The notes beneath the pieces are model-generated. The model did not search any database, was not told where the DNA came from, and worked only from the letters and a program-made list of their open reading frames with translations. Positions 1 to 8,828 of a DNA stretch of 64,000 bases are shown in pieces. Both the position numbers and the translations under genes were made by a program. How positions within the stretch are numbered: the first letter of the stretch is position 1; the number at the start of each line of letters is the position of its first letter. The stretch is from Nitratireductor aquimarinus (GTDB taxonomy: Bacteria; Pseudomonadota; Alphaproteobacteria; Rhizobiales; Rhizobiaceae). The stretch is taken from NCBI RefSeq assembly GCF_017255295.1, contig NZ_JAFKDE010000002.1:62001-126000 (forward strand), written 5' to 3'.

Positions 1-1
1 C

Positions 2-574
2 AATGTGGCGACCACGGGCTTTTACGACACCGCCTATCTGGTGAAGCACATGTGCTCCAACACGCTGATCGCCGACCGGGCAACGATTGGCGCGCTGGCG
101 CAGGTGGTAGCGGCCATGGGAGCGACGGCGATCCTGGCGCGCATGCCGATCCAGCGGGCGCTGATGCTCGCCGGCGCGGTGATCACGGCGGCGGGCCTCG
201 GCTCCTATATGCTGTATTTCGGCTTTCCCTATTACGAGGTCTATCTGGGGTCGAAGGCGCTCACCGGTTTCGGCACGGGGCTGCTGACAACGGCTGCCGT
301 TTTTGCGGTCACCGGCGCGGCCGGCAAGAACGCGCATCTGTCGCTCTTCATCGCCTTCGTGATCATCGTGGGAACGGAAGTGGGGCTGGAACTCTTCGAG
401 ATCCTGATACAGGTGATGGAGATGCTGAGCTTTGCGCCTGACGCGGTCTATTCCAGCGTTTTCGTGTTGCAGGCCGTTCTGGTGGTGGTGGCGATGCCGT
501 TCCTTTTTGCGAAAGAGGCATCGCCCGACGCCATTGCGGCGGAAGGTGCGAAAAGCCCGACCGCGCAGCAATGA
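2..574 (+). CDS. MFS-like transporter, C-terminal part (5' truncated by window edge)
   Basis: The frame is already open at the window edge, so the start lies outside. The visible 190 residues hold about five hydrophobic segments (roughly residues 27-45, 51-74, 84-106, 112-134 and 148-169) joined by short loops, and end in a polar tail. This fits the C-terminal half of a 12-helix major facilitator transporter in the inner membrane. No substrate can be assigned from this half. It converges on the aminotransferase that ends 19 bases downstream. The hydrophobic pattern is clear; the MFS assignment is moderate. Confidence 0.6.
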   Translation, partial: NVATTGFYDTAYLVKHMCSNTLIADRATIGALAQVVAAMGATAILARMPIQRALMLAGAVITAAGLGSYMLYFGFPYYEVYLGSKALTGFGTGLLTTAAVFAVTGAAGKNAHLSLFIAFVIIVGTEVGLELFEILIQVMEMLSFAPDAVYSSVFVLQAVLVVVAMPFLFAKEASPDAIAAEGAKSPTAQQ

Positions 575-592
575 GCGCGGCGCGGGGACAAG

Positions 593-1909
593 CTACCAGC
601 CGGCGAAGTGCTCCAGAAGCTGCGGGTCCACACGCCCGGCCTCCACATCGCCCAGCGCCTGGTCGAGAATGGCGATGCCGCGCAGCGCCTCGTCCTCGCT
701 CATGGTGAGGGGCGGGGTGAACTCCAGAACATTGGAGTTGATGCCCACATAGTAGATGACGAGGCCGAGCTGGAAGGCGCGGTAGACGACAAGCGCGGTC
801 TGCTCGATGGCCGGTGTGCGGGCGTTACTGTCGCTGACCAGCTCGACACCCAGCGCAAGACCGTGGCCGCGCACATTGCCGATGAGCTCGTGCTTTGCCT
901 GCAGGTCACGCAGCGCCGTTAGCATCGTGTCGCCCACACGCGCCGCATTGGCGACGAGGTTTTCACGCTCGATCGTGTCGAGAACGGCGAGGCCCGCCGC
1001 CGCGCAGACGGGATTGCCGTGAAGCGTCTGGAAGGAGAAGGCGGAGGCGTGGTTCATGATCGCCTCGGGGCCTACCGCCGCCGATATGGGCAGGCCGCCG
1101 CCGAGCCCCTTGCCGAAGACAATGATGTCGGGCTCGATGTCACTGTGCTCGAAGGCGTGGAGCCGCCCGGTGCGTCCGAGCCCCACCTTCACCTCATCGC
1201 AGACCAGCAGAATGCCATGTTTGCGGCAGAGCGCCTGAATTTCCCGGAAATAGCCGGGCGGGGGCACCAGCATGCCGCCATCGGACTGGATCGGTTCGAT
1301 GAAGAAGGCCGCCACTTCCTCCGGCGGGACGGTGGTGGCGAAAAGCTCTTCGAGATGCGCAAGTGCCGCGCTGGCGGCAGCCTCGGGGCTGCCGGCGGCG
1401 TAGGCATCGGGATAGGGAACGAGGCTCAGGCCCGATGCCTTGTCGATGCCGCCCTGCGCGGGGTGGCCGGAAATGGCCACCGACCCCACCGTGCCGCCAT
1501 GATAAGCGCCCTTGAAGGACAGGATGCGTTTGCGGCCCGTCGCGGCGACCACGGCGCGGGCGACGGTCTCGTTGGCGTCCGAACCGGAATGGCCGAACCA
1601 GACACGGCCCGCGGCGCGCTCGGGCACGATGGAGAGCAGTTTCTCGGCCAGAAGAACGCAGGGCTCGTTGGCGGTGGAAAGGTAGCTCGCGCCCGCCTGA
1701 TCGGTCAGCGCGCGGTTGACGGCTTCGGCAAGGGCCGGGTGGCCGTGGCCGAGGCTGGCCGCGCCCCACGAAGCGGCGAAATCGAGAAGGTCGCGCCCGT
1801 CATCGCCACGCAGGAGACTGCCCTTTCCGCCGGTCACGGCCTGCGGAAAGAAACGCAGATGGGCGAGCGTTGAAACGCTGCGGCTTTCGCGGTCGTACAG
1901 TCCGTTCAT
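593..1909 (-). CDS. class III PLP-dependent aminotransferase
   Basis: A 438-residue fold-type I PLP enzyme of the class III (omega-amino acid/4-aminobutyrate) family, expected to move an amino group from a terminal amine to a 2-oxo acid in the cytoplasm. Visible motifs are the cofactor aspartate in LLVCDEVKVGLGRTG (residues 235-247) and the Schiff-base lysine K267 in FGKGLGGGLP. Length is normal for the family. The ATG at 1909 follows AGGGAAAGCAGGC. It is the last gene of the minus-strand transcript rpiR - glutamine-synthetase-like - aminotransferase, 52 bases after its neighbour. That pairing suggests catabolism of an amine or diamine, possibly through a gamma-glutamyl intermediate as in the Puu pathway. 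The true amine is unknown. Confidence 0.85.
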   Translation of the reverse strand: MNGLYDRESRSVSTLAHLRFFPQAVTGGKGSLLRGDDGRDLLDFAASWGAASLGHGHPALAEAVNRALTDQAGASYLSTANEPCVLLAEKLLSIVPERAAGRVWFGHSGSDANETVARAVVAATGRKRILSFKGAYHGGTVGSVAISGHPAQGGIDKASGLSLVPYPDAYAAGSPEAAASAALAHLEELFATTVPPEEVAAFFIEPIQSDGGMLVPPPGYFREIQALCRKHGILLVCDEVKVGLGRTGRLHAFEHSDIEPDIIVFGKGLGGGLPISAAVGPEAIMNHASAFSFQTLHGNPVCAAAGLAVLDTIERENLVANAARVGDTMLTALRDLQAKHELIGNVRGHGLALGVELVSDSNARTPAIEQTALVVYRAFQLGLVIYYVGINSNVLEFTPPLTMSEDEALRGIAILDQALGDVEAGRVDPQLLEHFAGW

Positions 1910-1961
1910 GCCTGCTTTCCCTGTTGTGTTTCCGTGTGTCGGGTGTTGCCCCCAAAGGCCG

Positions 1962-3290
1962 TCAGTAGACTGCCTTGTAACGGGCGCAGCGCTCCGCCTG
2001 ATCGAGATCAGCCGTCTGGTCGATCTCGCCGCGCTTGTGCTTCACATAGGTTTCCACCGCCTCGCGGCCGAGCCACTGCGCGACCAGCCCGTTTGCCGAA
2101 AGCCGGTCAAGCGCCTCGTCGAGCGACTGCGGCAGGCGCACGAAGCCGCGCTTTGAAAGCGCGTCGGGGGAAAGGAGGGACAGGTCTTCTTCGGTGACCT
2201 GCGGGGCGGCGAGGCCTTCCTCGATGCCCTGTGCGCCCGCATGGGCGAGGGCGGCGAGCACCAGATAGGGGGAGGCTGCGGCATCGGCTGCGCGATACTC
2301 GAAATTGTACTGCTTTGCGGCGCTGTCGGGGCTGGCGCTCGTGACCGGGCAGATGCGCACGGCGGCCTCGCGGTCGTGATAGCCCAGATTGTTGAAGGCC
2401 GCGCTCCAGCGATGCGGCGTGAGGCGCAGATAGGAGATGGCAGAGGGCGCGGTGAGCGCGATGATGCTGTCCATGTATTTCAGGATGCCGGCGATGAAGG
2501 AGCCGGTCTTTTCCGACATGCCCCATTGCGCTTCGGGGTCGTAGGTGGCGGGGGCGCCCTTCTCGTCGATGAAGCTCATATGCACATGGACGCCATTGCC
2601 GACGCCGGCGGGATCGCAGATCGGCGCGAAGGTGACCGGGTGGCCCATGCGCTCGGCGACGAGGCGGGTGACGGCGCGCACCTTGATGGCCGTGTCGGCG
2701 GCGGTGACGCCGAGATCGGGACCGTTGGTGACCTCGAACTGGTCTGCGCCATACTCTTTCAGGAAGGTGTCGGGCTTGACGCCCGCCAGCTCCAGCGCGG
2801 CCATGACGGTTTCGCCGAAGGCGCGGTGATTGGCGAAGCTGGCAAGGCCGAAGGCTTCGCCGGGGCCGGGCGGCGTTTCGCGGGTCTGGAATTCATGCTC
2901 GAAAGCGGCGATGAGGCGGAGCCCCGAGACATCTTCGAGCCGCTTGAGGGCCTGTTTCAGGATCGAGCGCGTGCAGCAGCTCCAGGGCGTGCCTTCAAGG
3001 TCGAGAATGTCGCCCAGAACGAAGCGTTCGACCGGGCCGCCATCTTCCAGATCAAGCGTCACGGCGGTGTCTGCATCGGGAACGAGGATCAGGTCGCCGA
3101 AGGAGCCGAAGGGGCTGTCGGCGATGGCGTCGAAACAGGTGATCTGCACATTGGTGGGCGTCCAGCCGACACCCTGCCGGAAGCGCTTTTCCATTTCCTT
3201 CAGGGGGAACGCCTTGCCGCGCGTCACGCCGGAGAAGTCCGAAGTGGCGGCGAACATGAGAGGATTACTGATCATCGTCGCGTGCTCCAT
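1962..3290 (-). CDS. glutamine synthetase family protein (gamma-glutamyl-amine ligase type)
   Basis: A 442-residue protein of the glutamine synthetase superfamily, GS type I / PuuA-like, which ligates glutamate to ammonia or an amine using ATP. The metal-binding glutamate stretch FLKEYGADQFEVT, the GNGVHVHMSF loop and the arginine-containing HRWSAAFNNLGYHDREAAVR region are all present, so the active site looks intact. The ATG at 3290 and another at 3275 both overlap the end of the upstream RpiR gene (stop at 3265), which shows translational coupling. Together with the downstream class III aminotransferase this resembles gamma-glutamylation of an imported amine rather than ammonia assimilation; that is inference from context. 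Plain glutamine synthetase is less likely because of the catabolic neighbours. Confidence 0.8.
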   Translation of the reverse strand: MEHATMISNPLMFAATSDFSGVTRGKAFPLKEMEKRFRQGVGWTPTNVQITCFDAIADSPFGSFGDLILVPDADTAVTLDLEDGGPVERFVLGDILDLEGTPWSCCTRSILKQALKRLEDVSGLRLIAAFEHEFQTRETPPGPGEAFGLASFANHRAFGETVMAALELAGVKPDTFLKEYGADQFEVTNGPDLGVTAADTAIKVRAVTRLVAERMGHPVTFAPICDPAGVGNGVHVHMSFIDEKGAPATYDPEAQWGMSEKTGSFIAGILKYMDSIIALTAPSAISYLRLTPHRWSAAFNNLGYHDREAAVRICPVTSASPDSAAKQYNFEYRAADAAASPYLVLAALAHAGAQGIEEGLAAPQVTEEDLSLLSPDALSKRGFVRLPQSLDEALDRLSANGLVAQWLGREAVETYVKHKRGEIDQTADLDQAERCARYKAVY

Positions 3291-4119
3291 GATCGAAGCG
3301 GAGCGAGTCCCAGGCTTCGATGCGTTTGCGGGTTTTGTCCCAGTTGGTTTCGGCGATGCGGGTGAGCATGGCCTCCATCAGCACCATCGCGCCGGCGTAG
3401 CTGTCCCAGACAGTGCCGCTTTCGATGGGCGTGGCGAAAACTTCGTTGGCGTGGTTGGCGGCGGGTGACATCCACTTGTCGGTGAGGACGACGATCTGGA
3501 CGCCGCTCTCTTCGCGGGCAAGGCGCGCCAGCTCTGAAAGCTTGCGCTGGTAGCGGCGGAAATCGACCACGAACAGCACGTCTTTCGAGCGCATGCGCAG
3601 CAGATATTCCGGCCACACTTCCGGGTCTGCCGGCAGGTGGAAGACGCCGCTTCTGACCTGGCGGAGATGGCGTGACACATAGAGCGCGATTGCATCGCTG
3701 ATGCGTCCGCCGATGAGGTAGATGTTGCGCTTTTCATCGCCCAGAAGCGCACAGACGCGCTCGAACTGGGCGCTTGTCGTGGCCGATGCCGAGGCGGAAA
3801 TGAGATTGACCGCGCGGGCCACGAAATCTTCCAGAAAGTCGCCCTGTATGGCGCGGTCGCCCACATGCAGATCCAGCGGCGAGCGGTTCGACTGCCGGAT
3901 CTCGTCGATCAGATGACGCTGGAAATCCTGATAGCCGTGAAAGCCCAGTTTCGTGACGAAACGCGAGATGGATGGCGGAGACGTCTTGGTCTTCTTCGCC
4001 AGGTCCTGGATCGTGTCGAGGCCCGCATAGGGGTAGTCGAGCAACAGCGCGGTGCACAGCTTCCGTTCGGTCGCCGTGAGCTCGCTCGACAGGTTCTCCA
4101 ACCGTTGTCTGACTTGCAT
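3265..4119 (-). CDS. RpiR/MurR family transcriptional regulator
   Basis: A 284-residue regulator with an N-terminal RpiR-type helix-turn-helix (about residues 1-75, including TKTSPPSISRFVTKLGF) and a C-terminal SIS sugar-isomerase-like ligand domain (about 110-255). I chose the ATG at 4119 because GGAGGAG stands five to six bases before it; the open frame extends 13 codons upstream without a better site. It is the first gene of the minus-strand transcript and is divergent from the Liv-type importer, with only about 117 bases between the starts. This is the usual arrangement of a local regulator of both transcripts. SIS ligands are often phosphosugars, but RpiR members in amine and amino acid clusters exist, so the ligand is open. 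Confidence 0.85.
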   Translation of the reverse strand: MQVRQRLENLSSELTATERKLCTALLLDYPYAGLDTIQDLAKKTKTSPPSISRFVTKLGFHGYQDFQRHLIDEIRQSNRSPLDLHVGDRAIQGDFLEDFVARAVNLISASASATTSAQFERVCALLGDEKRNIYLIGGRISDAIALYVSRHLRQVRSGVFHLPADPEVWPEYLLRMRSKDVLFVVDFRRYQRKLSELARLAREESGVQIVVLTDKWMSPAANHANEVFATPIESGTVWDSYAGAMVLMEAMLTRIAETNWDKTRKRIEAWDSLRFDHGARDDDQ

Positions 4120-4143
4120 TGATCTCCTCCAAGGCGAACAGAC

Positions 4144-4195
4144 GATTTTGAAAATCATAAGTCAATATGAAAATTTTTGGTTGACTGTGAAAAAA
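4144..4195. promoter_or_regulatory. probable RpiR operator region: palindrome plus phased TGAAAA repeats
   Basis: The AT-rich divergent spacer contains the perfect palindrome GATTTTGAAAATC (4144-4156). It also carries three direct TGAAAA copies starting at 4149, 4168 and 4188, spaced 19 and 20 bases, that is two helical turns. A TTGACT at 4181 could be a -35 element for the plus-strand operon, but I see no good -10. The position between rpiR and the importer it probably controls supports an operator. The regulator-site link is inferred. Confidence 0.5.
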
Positions 4196-4236
4196 TAATA
4201 TCAAAGCTAAAGGGCAGGGGAGCAAGAGGGGAGTTC

Positions 4237-6018
4237 ATGTTCACGTCATCGCGCCAGCACTTCATTGCCGCCGCTCTCGCCATCGTTGTTCTGGCGGTGG
4301 CGGGCGTTGTGATCGCCGGTCTTTTCGGCGCTGCCGCTGAGCGCGTGCTCACGGTTTTCTTCATCTCGCTCATCGCCGTTACGGGCATTGGCGTCTACAG
4401 CGGAAACAGCGGTATCCTGAGTTTCGGCCATCTGGCCTTCATGGGCATCGGCGCTTATGTGTCGGGCCTTTTGACGCTGCCGGCGGGGCTGAAAATGGCG
4501 ACGCTGCGCGGGCTGCCCGACTGGCTCGCGGCAACCGAACTCTCGCTTGTTCCGGCCATCATCGTCGCCGTTCTGGTAACGGCGATCATCGCGCTTCTGA
4601 TCGGCATCGCCATCGGCCGGCTGGAAGGCTCGGCGGCGTCCATCGCAACGCTTGGCCTTCTGGTGATCGTGCATGGCGTGATCATCGGCTGGCGCGACGT
4701 GACGCGGGGCGCGCAGTCCTTCTTCGGCGTGCCGCGCGACACCACGCTTCTGGTGGCGGCGGTGGCCTGCGTGATCGCGCTGATCGCGGCGCGCTGGTAT
4801 CGCGACTCCCTGTCTGGTCTGCGCCTGAGAGCCGGCCGCGAGAACGCGATTGCGGCCAAGGCCGTCGGCATCAACGTGCAGCGCGAGCGGCTCATCGCAT
4901 GGGTTCTGAGCGCTGCAATCATGGCGCTTTCGGGCGCGCTGATCGCCCATTTTCTCGGTGCGTTCAGCCCCAAGAAATTCTACTTCCACGACACGTTCCT
5001 GCTTCTGGCGATGCTGATCGTCGGCGGCATGACGACGGTGACCGGTGCGATCTCCGGCACCATTCTGATCACGGTCATCACCGAGATCCTGCGGCGCTTT
5101 GAAAGCGGCATGAGCATTGGCGGTTTCGAACTGCCGGCGGTGTTCGGCACGACGCAGATCGGCATCGGCCTGCTCATCCTGTTCGCCATGTTCCGCATGT
5201 CGGAAGGCGTGATGGGGCTGAAGGAGTGGGAGGAGCGCGTCTTCCCCTACAAGCCGAAGCGCGGCAAGGCGGAGGCGCTTGCAAAACGCCACAGCGACGA
5301 CCGGCTGAAGGTCGACCACGTGGCGATGCAGTTCGGTGGTCTGCGCGCGGTCGACGATGTGAGCATTGCCGTCAATCCGGGCGAGATTCTCGGCCTGATC
5401 GGGCCGAACGGCTCTGGCAAGACGACGCTCCTGAACATCATCTCCGGCGTGTTGAAACCGACCGAGGGCGATGTCGTTCTGGGTGACCGCTCGATCACCG
5501 GCGTGGCCCCGGAGAAGATCGCCGATTACGGCATTGCACGCACGTTCCAGAACATTCGCCTGTTCCCGACGCTGACCGTTTACCAGAACGTGCTTGCGGC
5601 AGCGCTTTCCACCCATGGCGGAAAGAATGCGGAAGAGCGCACGGGCGCGGCACTTGCGCGGCTGGGCATCGATGAACGCGCCGGCGAGGATGCGGGAACG
5701 CTGTCCTATGGCGAGCAGCGCCGGGTGGAAATTGCCCGGGCGCTGGCCTGTGAGCCGACGCTCCTGCTGCTCGATGAACCGGCTGCCGGCATGAACCGCG
5801 AAGAGACCGACGATCTGATCGACCGGCTGAAAGTGCTGTCGGCGGATCTGGGGCTCGGCGTGGTGCTGGTGGATCACGACCTCAAGCTGATCAACGAATT
5901 GTGCGACCGCATCGTCGTGCTCAACGAAGGCCGGCTCATCGCGGATGGCGCGCCAGCGGAAATCCGCGAAAATCCGGCGGTCATCGAAGCCTATCTGGGG
6001 CCGGGCAAGACCGCCTGA
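4237..6018 (+). CDS. fused Liv-type ABC transporter permease and ATPase (LivM-LivG fusion)
   Basis: A 593-residue fusion of the branched-chain amino acid type permease LivM (about residues 1-340, ten or so hydrophobic segments, SGNSGILSFGHLAFMGIGAY near the start) with the ATPase LivG (about 365-590). The ATPase half has Walker A GPNGSGKTT, signature LSYGEQRR and Walker B LLLLDEPAAG. It forms half of the membrane channel and one of two ATPases of an inner-membrane importer. I chose the ATG at 4237, which follows the purine-rich AGGGGAGCAAGAGGGGAG; the frame is open a little further upstream but without a site. Its partners follow in order: binding protein, LivF, LivH. HAAT importers take many substrates besides Leu/Ile/Val, and the context suggests an amine or amide. 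Confidence 0.9.
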   Translation: MFTSSRQHFIAAALAIVVLAVAGVVIAGLFGAAAERVLTVFFISLIAVTGIGVYSGNSGILSFGHLAFMGIGAYVSGLLTLPAGLKMATLRGLPDWLAATELSLVPAIIVAVLVTAIIALLIGIAIGRLEGSAASIATLGLLVIVHGVIIGWRDVTRGAQSFFGVPRDTTLLVAAVACVIALIAARWYRDSLSGLRLRAGRENAIAAKAVGINVQRERLIAWVLSAAIMALSGALIAHFLGAFSPKKFYFHDTFLLLAMLIVGGMTTVTGAISGTILITVITEILRRFESGMSIGGFELPAVFGTTQIGIGLLILFAMFRMSEGVMGLKEWEERVFPYKPKRGKAEALAKRHSDDRLKVDHVAMQFGGLRAVDDVSIAVNPGEILGLIGPNGSGKTTLLNIISGVLKPTEGDVVLGDRSITGVAPEKIADYGIARTFQNIRLFPTLTVYQNVLAAALSTHGGKNAEERTGAALARLGIDERAGEDAGTLSYGEQRRVEIARALACEPTLLLLDEPAAGMNREETDDLIDRLKVLSADLGLGVVLVDHDLKLINELCDRIVVLNEGRLIADGAPAEIRENPAVIEAYLGPGKTA

Positions 6019-6053
6019 TCGAAACGAACGAAAAAAGAAAAAAGGGAACTGAC

Positions 6054-7208
6054 ATGAACAAGCTGCTCATATCCACGCTTCTCGCCAGCGCCATGGCGCT
6101 TCCGGCGGCTGCCGAAACGCTGCGCGTTGGCGTCGCCACGGCGCAGACCGGTGCGCTCGCGCCGTTTGACACGCCGGTGATCGACGGCATTCACATCGCG
6201 GTCGACGAGATCAACGCTGCCGGCGGCATCGACGGCAAGATCAAGATCGAGCTTCTGGAAAAGGACGTGCGCTCCGACGCCGCGCAGACCTCCATCGCCA
6301 CCCAGGAACTGGTGGATGAGGGCGTCTCCGTGATCGTGCTGCCGTGTGACGCCGACCCGTCGCTGGCCGCCATCGGCGTCGTGACCGATGCGCAGATCCC
6401 GGCGATCTCCACCTGCGCATCCTCGCCGACGCTGCCGCAGATCGGCGGCGACTACATGTTCGCCAACTTCCCCGGCGACAATGTGCAGGCGACCGTTTCG
6501 GCCAAATGGGCCTATGACGAGGGCCACCGCAGCGCCTACATCATCTATTCGCCCGACACGCAGTACACGACCATGCCGCTCTATTTCGCGGAAGTGTTCG
6601 AGAAGCTCGGCGGCAAGATGCTGGGCGAGGACACGCACACGATCGGCCAGCAGGATTTTTCAGCGATTGCAACGCGTATCGCGGCGCTCGACCCGCAACC
6701 CGATGTCATCATGACCTCGACCTATGAGCCGGACTTCCCCTCCATGCTGAAGGCGCTGCGCGCAGCCGGCGTGGAAAGCCAGATGATCGGTTCCGACGGC
6801 ATCGACAGCCCGACCACTTTCTCGCTTGGCGCGGTGGCCGAAGGCCTCGTCTTCACCACGGCTGGTCACCCGACCGAGGGCAGCGAGCTGGAAGCCTTCA
6901 ACAAGAAGTTCGAAGAGGTGAACGGCGAGGCCCCGCAGACCGTGTTCAACGCGGTTGGCTACGATCTGGTGAAGGTGCTGGAAGCGGCCGTGATCGCGGC
7001 AGACGGTTCCACCGATGCGAACACGCTGCGTGACGCCATTGCCAATCTGGAGAACGTGCAGGGCGCGACCAGCACGATCACCTACAAGGGCACCAACGGC
7101 ATGCCGCTGCGCTCGGTGAGCCTGATCCGCGTCAAGGACGGTGAGCGTGAGCTTATCGGCCAGCCGACGCCGGATGCTTCGCTCATCCCCGAACCCCGCG
7201 TTCAGTGA
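6054..7208 (+). CDS. Liv-type ABC transporter substrate-binding protein
   Basis: A 384-residue periplasmic binding protein of the LivK/HAAT family. A clear signal peptide (positively charged start, hydrophobic core LLISTLLASAMALPAAA, cleavage near residue 21) precedes the peripla_BP_6-type domain, which begins ETLRVGVATAQTGALAPFDTP. The start is the ATG at 6054, after AAAAAAGGGAACTGAC. It lies 35 bases after the permease-ATPase fusion and shares its transcript. It delivers the ligand to the LivH/LivM channel. The ligand cannot be read from the sequence; the operon's later genes suggest a nitrogenous compound other than a simple branched-chain amino acid. Confidence 0.9.
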   Translation: MNKLLISTLLASAMALPAAAETLRVGVATAQTGALAPFDTPVIDGIHIAVDEINAAGGIDGKIKIELLEKDVRSDAAQTSIATQELVDEGVSVIVLPCDADPSLAAIGVVTDAQIPAISTCASSPTLPQIGGDYMFANFPGDNVQATVSAKWAYDEGHRSAYIIYSPDTQYTTMPLYFAEVFEKLGGKMLGEDTHTIGQQDFSAIATRIAALDPQPDVIMTSTYEPDFPSMLKALRAAGVESQMIGSDGIDSPTTFSLGAVAEGLVFTTAGHPTEGSELEAFNKKFEEVNGEAPQTVFNAVGYDLVKVLEAAVIAADGSTDANTLRDAIANLENVQGATSTITYKGTNGMPLRSVSLIRVKDGERELIGQPTPDASLIPEPRVQ

Positions 7209-7218
7209 GGTAGGGCAC

Positions 7219-7935
7219 GTGTCTGCGCTGTTGTCCGTCCAGTCACTCCAGGTGCAATACGGCGCCGTTCAGGCGGTGCGCGGTATCGACCTGGATGTGC
7301 ATGAAGGTGAAATCATCGCGCTTCTGGGCGCCAATGGCGCGGGCAAGTCCTCCACGCTCAACGCGCTGGTCGGCCTTGCGCCGGCGAGCGGGGGCAAGAT
7401 TGTCTTTTCGGGGCAGGACGTGACCGGCAGCGCGCCGGAGCGTTTCACCTCGCTGGGCATGACGCTGTCGCCCGAGGGGCGGCGCGTCTTCGGCACGCTG
7501 AGCGTGCAGGAGAACCTGCTCATGGGCGCTTATTCGATGCGGGACAAGGCGGCGGTGAAAGCCGCCTGGGAGCGGGTCTTCGATCTGTTCCCGATCCTGC
7601 AGGAGCGCCGTGAGCAGTTTGCTGGAACGCTGTCAGGCGGCCAGCAGCAGATGCTGGCCGTTGGCCGCGCGTTGATGAGCAATCCGCGTCTTCTATTGCT
7701 TGACGAACCGTCGCTGGGGCTCGCGCCGAAGATTGTCGAGCAGATTTTCGAGTTGATCACCGTTCTGCGCAAGCAGGGCGTGACGCTGATGGTCGTCGAA
7801 CAGAATGTGTCGATGGCGCTCGAAATCGCGGATCGTGGATACGTGATGGCCAGCGGCCGCATCGCTGCTTCCGGCACCGCTGCGGAACTGCGCGATTCCG
7901 AAACGCTGCAAGCTGCCTATCTGGGGGCCGAGTAA
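7219..7935 (+). CDS. Liv-type ABC transporter ATPase (LivF)
   Basis: A 238-residue ATPase, the LivF partner of the importer. Walker A is GANGAGKSS, the signature LSGGQQQM and Walker B LLLLDEPSLGLAPK; the LAPK extension is typical of LivF. I chose the GTG at 7219 (VSALLSVQSLQVQYG), 10 bases after the binding-protein stop, with GAGG/AGGG just before it; an in-frame ATG further upstream lies inside the previous gene. It ends in TAATG overlap with livH, showing tight coupling. Confidence 0.9.
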   Translation: MSALLSVQSLQVQYGAVQAVRGIDLDVHEGEIIALLGANGAGKSSTLNALVGLAPASGGKIVFSGQDVTGSAPERFTSLGMTLSPEGRRVFGTLSVQENLLMGAYSMRDKAAVKAAWERVFDLFPILQERREQFAGTLSGGQQQMLAVGRALMSNPRLLLLDEPSLGLAPKIVEQIFELITVLRKQGVTLMVVEQNVSMALEIADRGYVMASGRIAASGTAAELRDSETLQAAYLGAE

Positions 7936-8828
7936 TGGATCTGTTTCTACAGCAAACCGTCAATGCCTTTGCATTGGGCGGTACCTATGCGCTGCTGGCG
8001 CTGGGCCTTGCCATGGTCTTCTCGACCATGGGGCTGATCAACTTCGCCCATGGCGAGCTGATGACCATCGCCGGCTATATTCTGATGGCCTGCGGGCTGG
8101 CCGGCGTTCCGTTCGCCTTCTCCATTCTGCTGGCGATTGCGGCGGCGGTGCTGGCCGCCGTGGTGATGGAGCGCATTGCCTTCCGGCCGGTCAGAAACGC
8201 CTCCGGCGCGACCATGCTGGTAACCAGTTTCGCGGTCTCGATGATCCTGCAGGTTCTGTTCCAGAACTTCATCTCCGCCCGCTCGCAGGCCGTTCTGGTG
8301 CCGGAAATCCTGTCTGAAAGCGTGCGCTTCGGCGGGCTGGTGATCGGCGTCAACAAGATTGCGGCCATCGCCACCACCATCGTCATGCTGATCTTCCTCG
8401 ACCGCTTCATGAAGCATCACCGCATCGGCATCGCCATGCGGGCGGCAGCCGAGGATTTCTCGGTGGCGCGCCTCATGGGCATCCGCGCCAACACGGTGAT
8501 TGCCGGCGCGTTCGCGCTGTCGGGCTTCCTGGCCGGCGTTGCCGCCGTGCTGTGGGTGAGCCAGCGCGCTTCGGTCGATCCGCTGATGGGCTTCACGCCC
8601 GTTCTCAAGGCCTTCATCGCGGCCATTCTGGGCGGCCTCGGCTCGCTGCGCGGTGCGGTGGCCGGCGGTTTCCTTCTGGGCTTCATCGAGATCTACCTGG
8701 CTGCCTACCTGCCTGCCGGCATGCAGGAGTTCCGTGATCCGATCGCCCTTTGCCTGGTCGTTCTCGTGCTGATCTTCCGCCCGAACGGCCTTATCCCCTC
8801 GCCAGCCCTCAAGGCGGAGAAAGTATGA
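7935..8828 (+). CDS. Liv-type ABC transporter permease (LivH)
   Basis: A 297-residue inner-membrane permease of the LivH family with about eight hydrophobic segments. It has the typical start FALGGTYALLALGLAMVFS and the GLINFAHGELMTIAGY stretch, and the EAA-like loop around AILGGLGSLRGAVAGG. It pairs with the LivM half of the fusion. Its ATG overlaps the livF stop by one base, and its own stop overlaps the next ATG (ATGA), so transport and the following hydrolase gene are translationally coupled. Confidence 0.92.
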   Translation: MDLFLQQTVNAFALGGTYALLALGLAMVFSTMGLINFAHGELMTIAGYILMACGLAGVPFAFSILLAIAAAVLAAVVMERIAFRPVRNASGATMLVTSFAVSMILQVLFQNFISARSQAVLVPEILSESVRFGGLVIGVNKIAAIATTIVMLIFLDRFMKHHRIGIAMRAAAEDFSVARLMGIRANTVIAGAFALSGFLAGVAAVLWVSQRASVDPLMGFTPVLKAFIAAILGGLGSLRGAVAGGFLLGFIEIYLAAYLPAGMQEFRDPIALCLVVLVLIFRPNGLIPSPALKAEKV

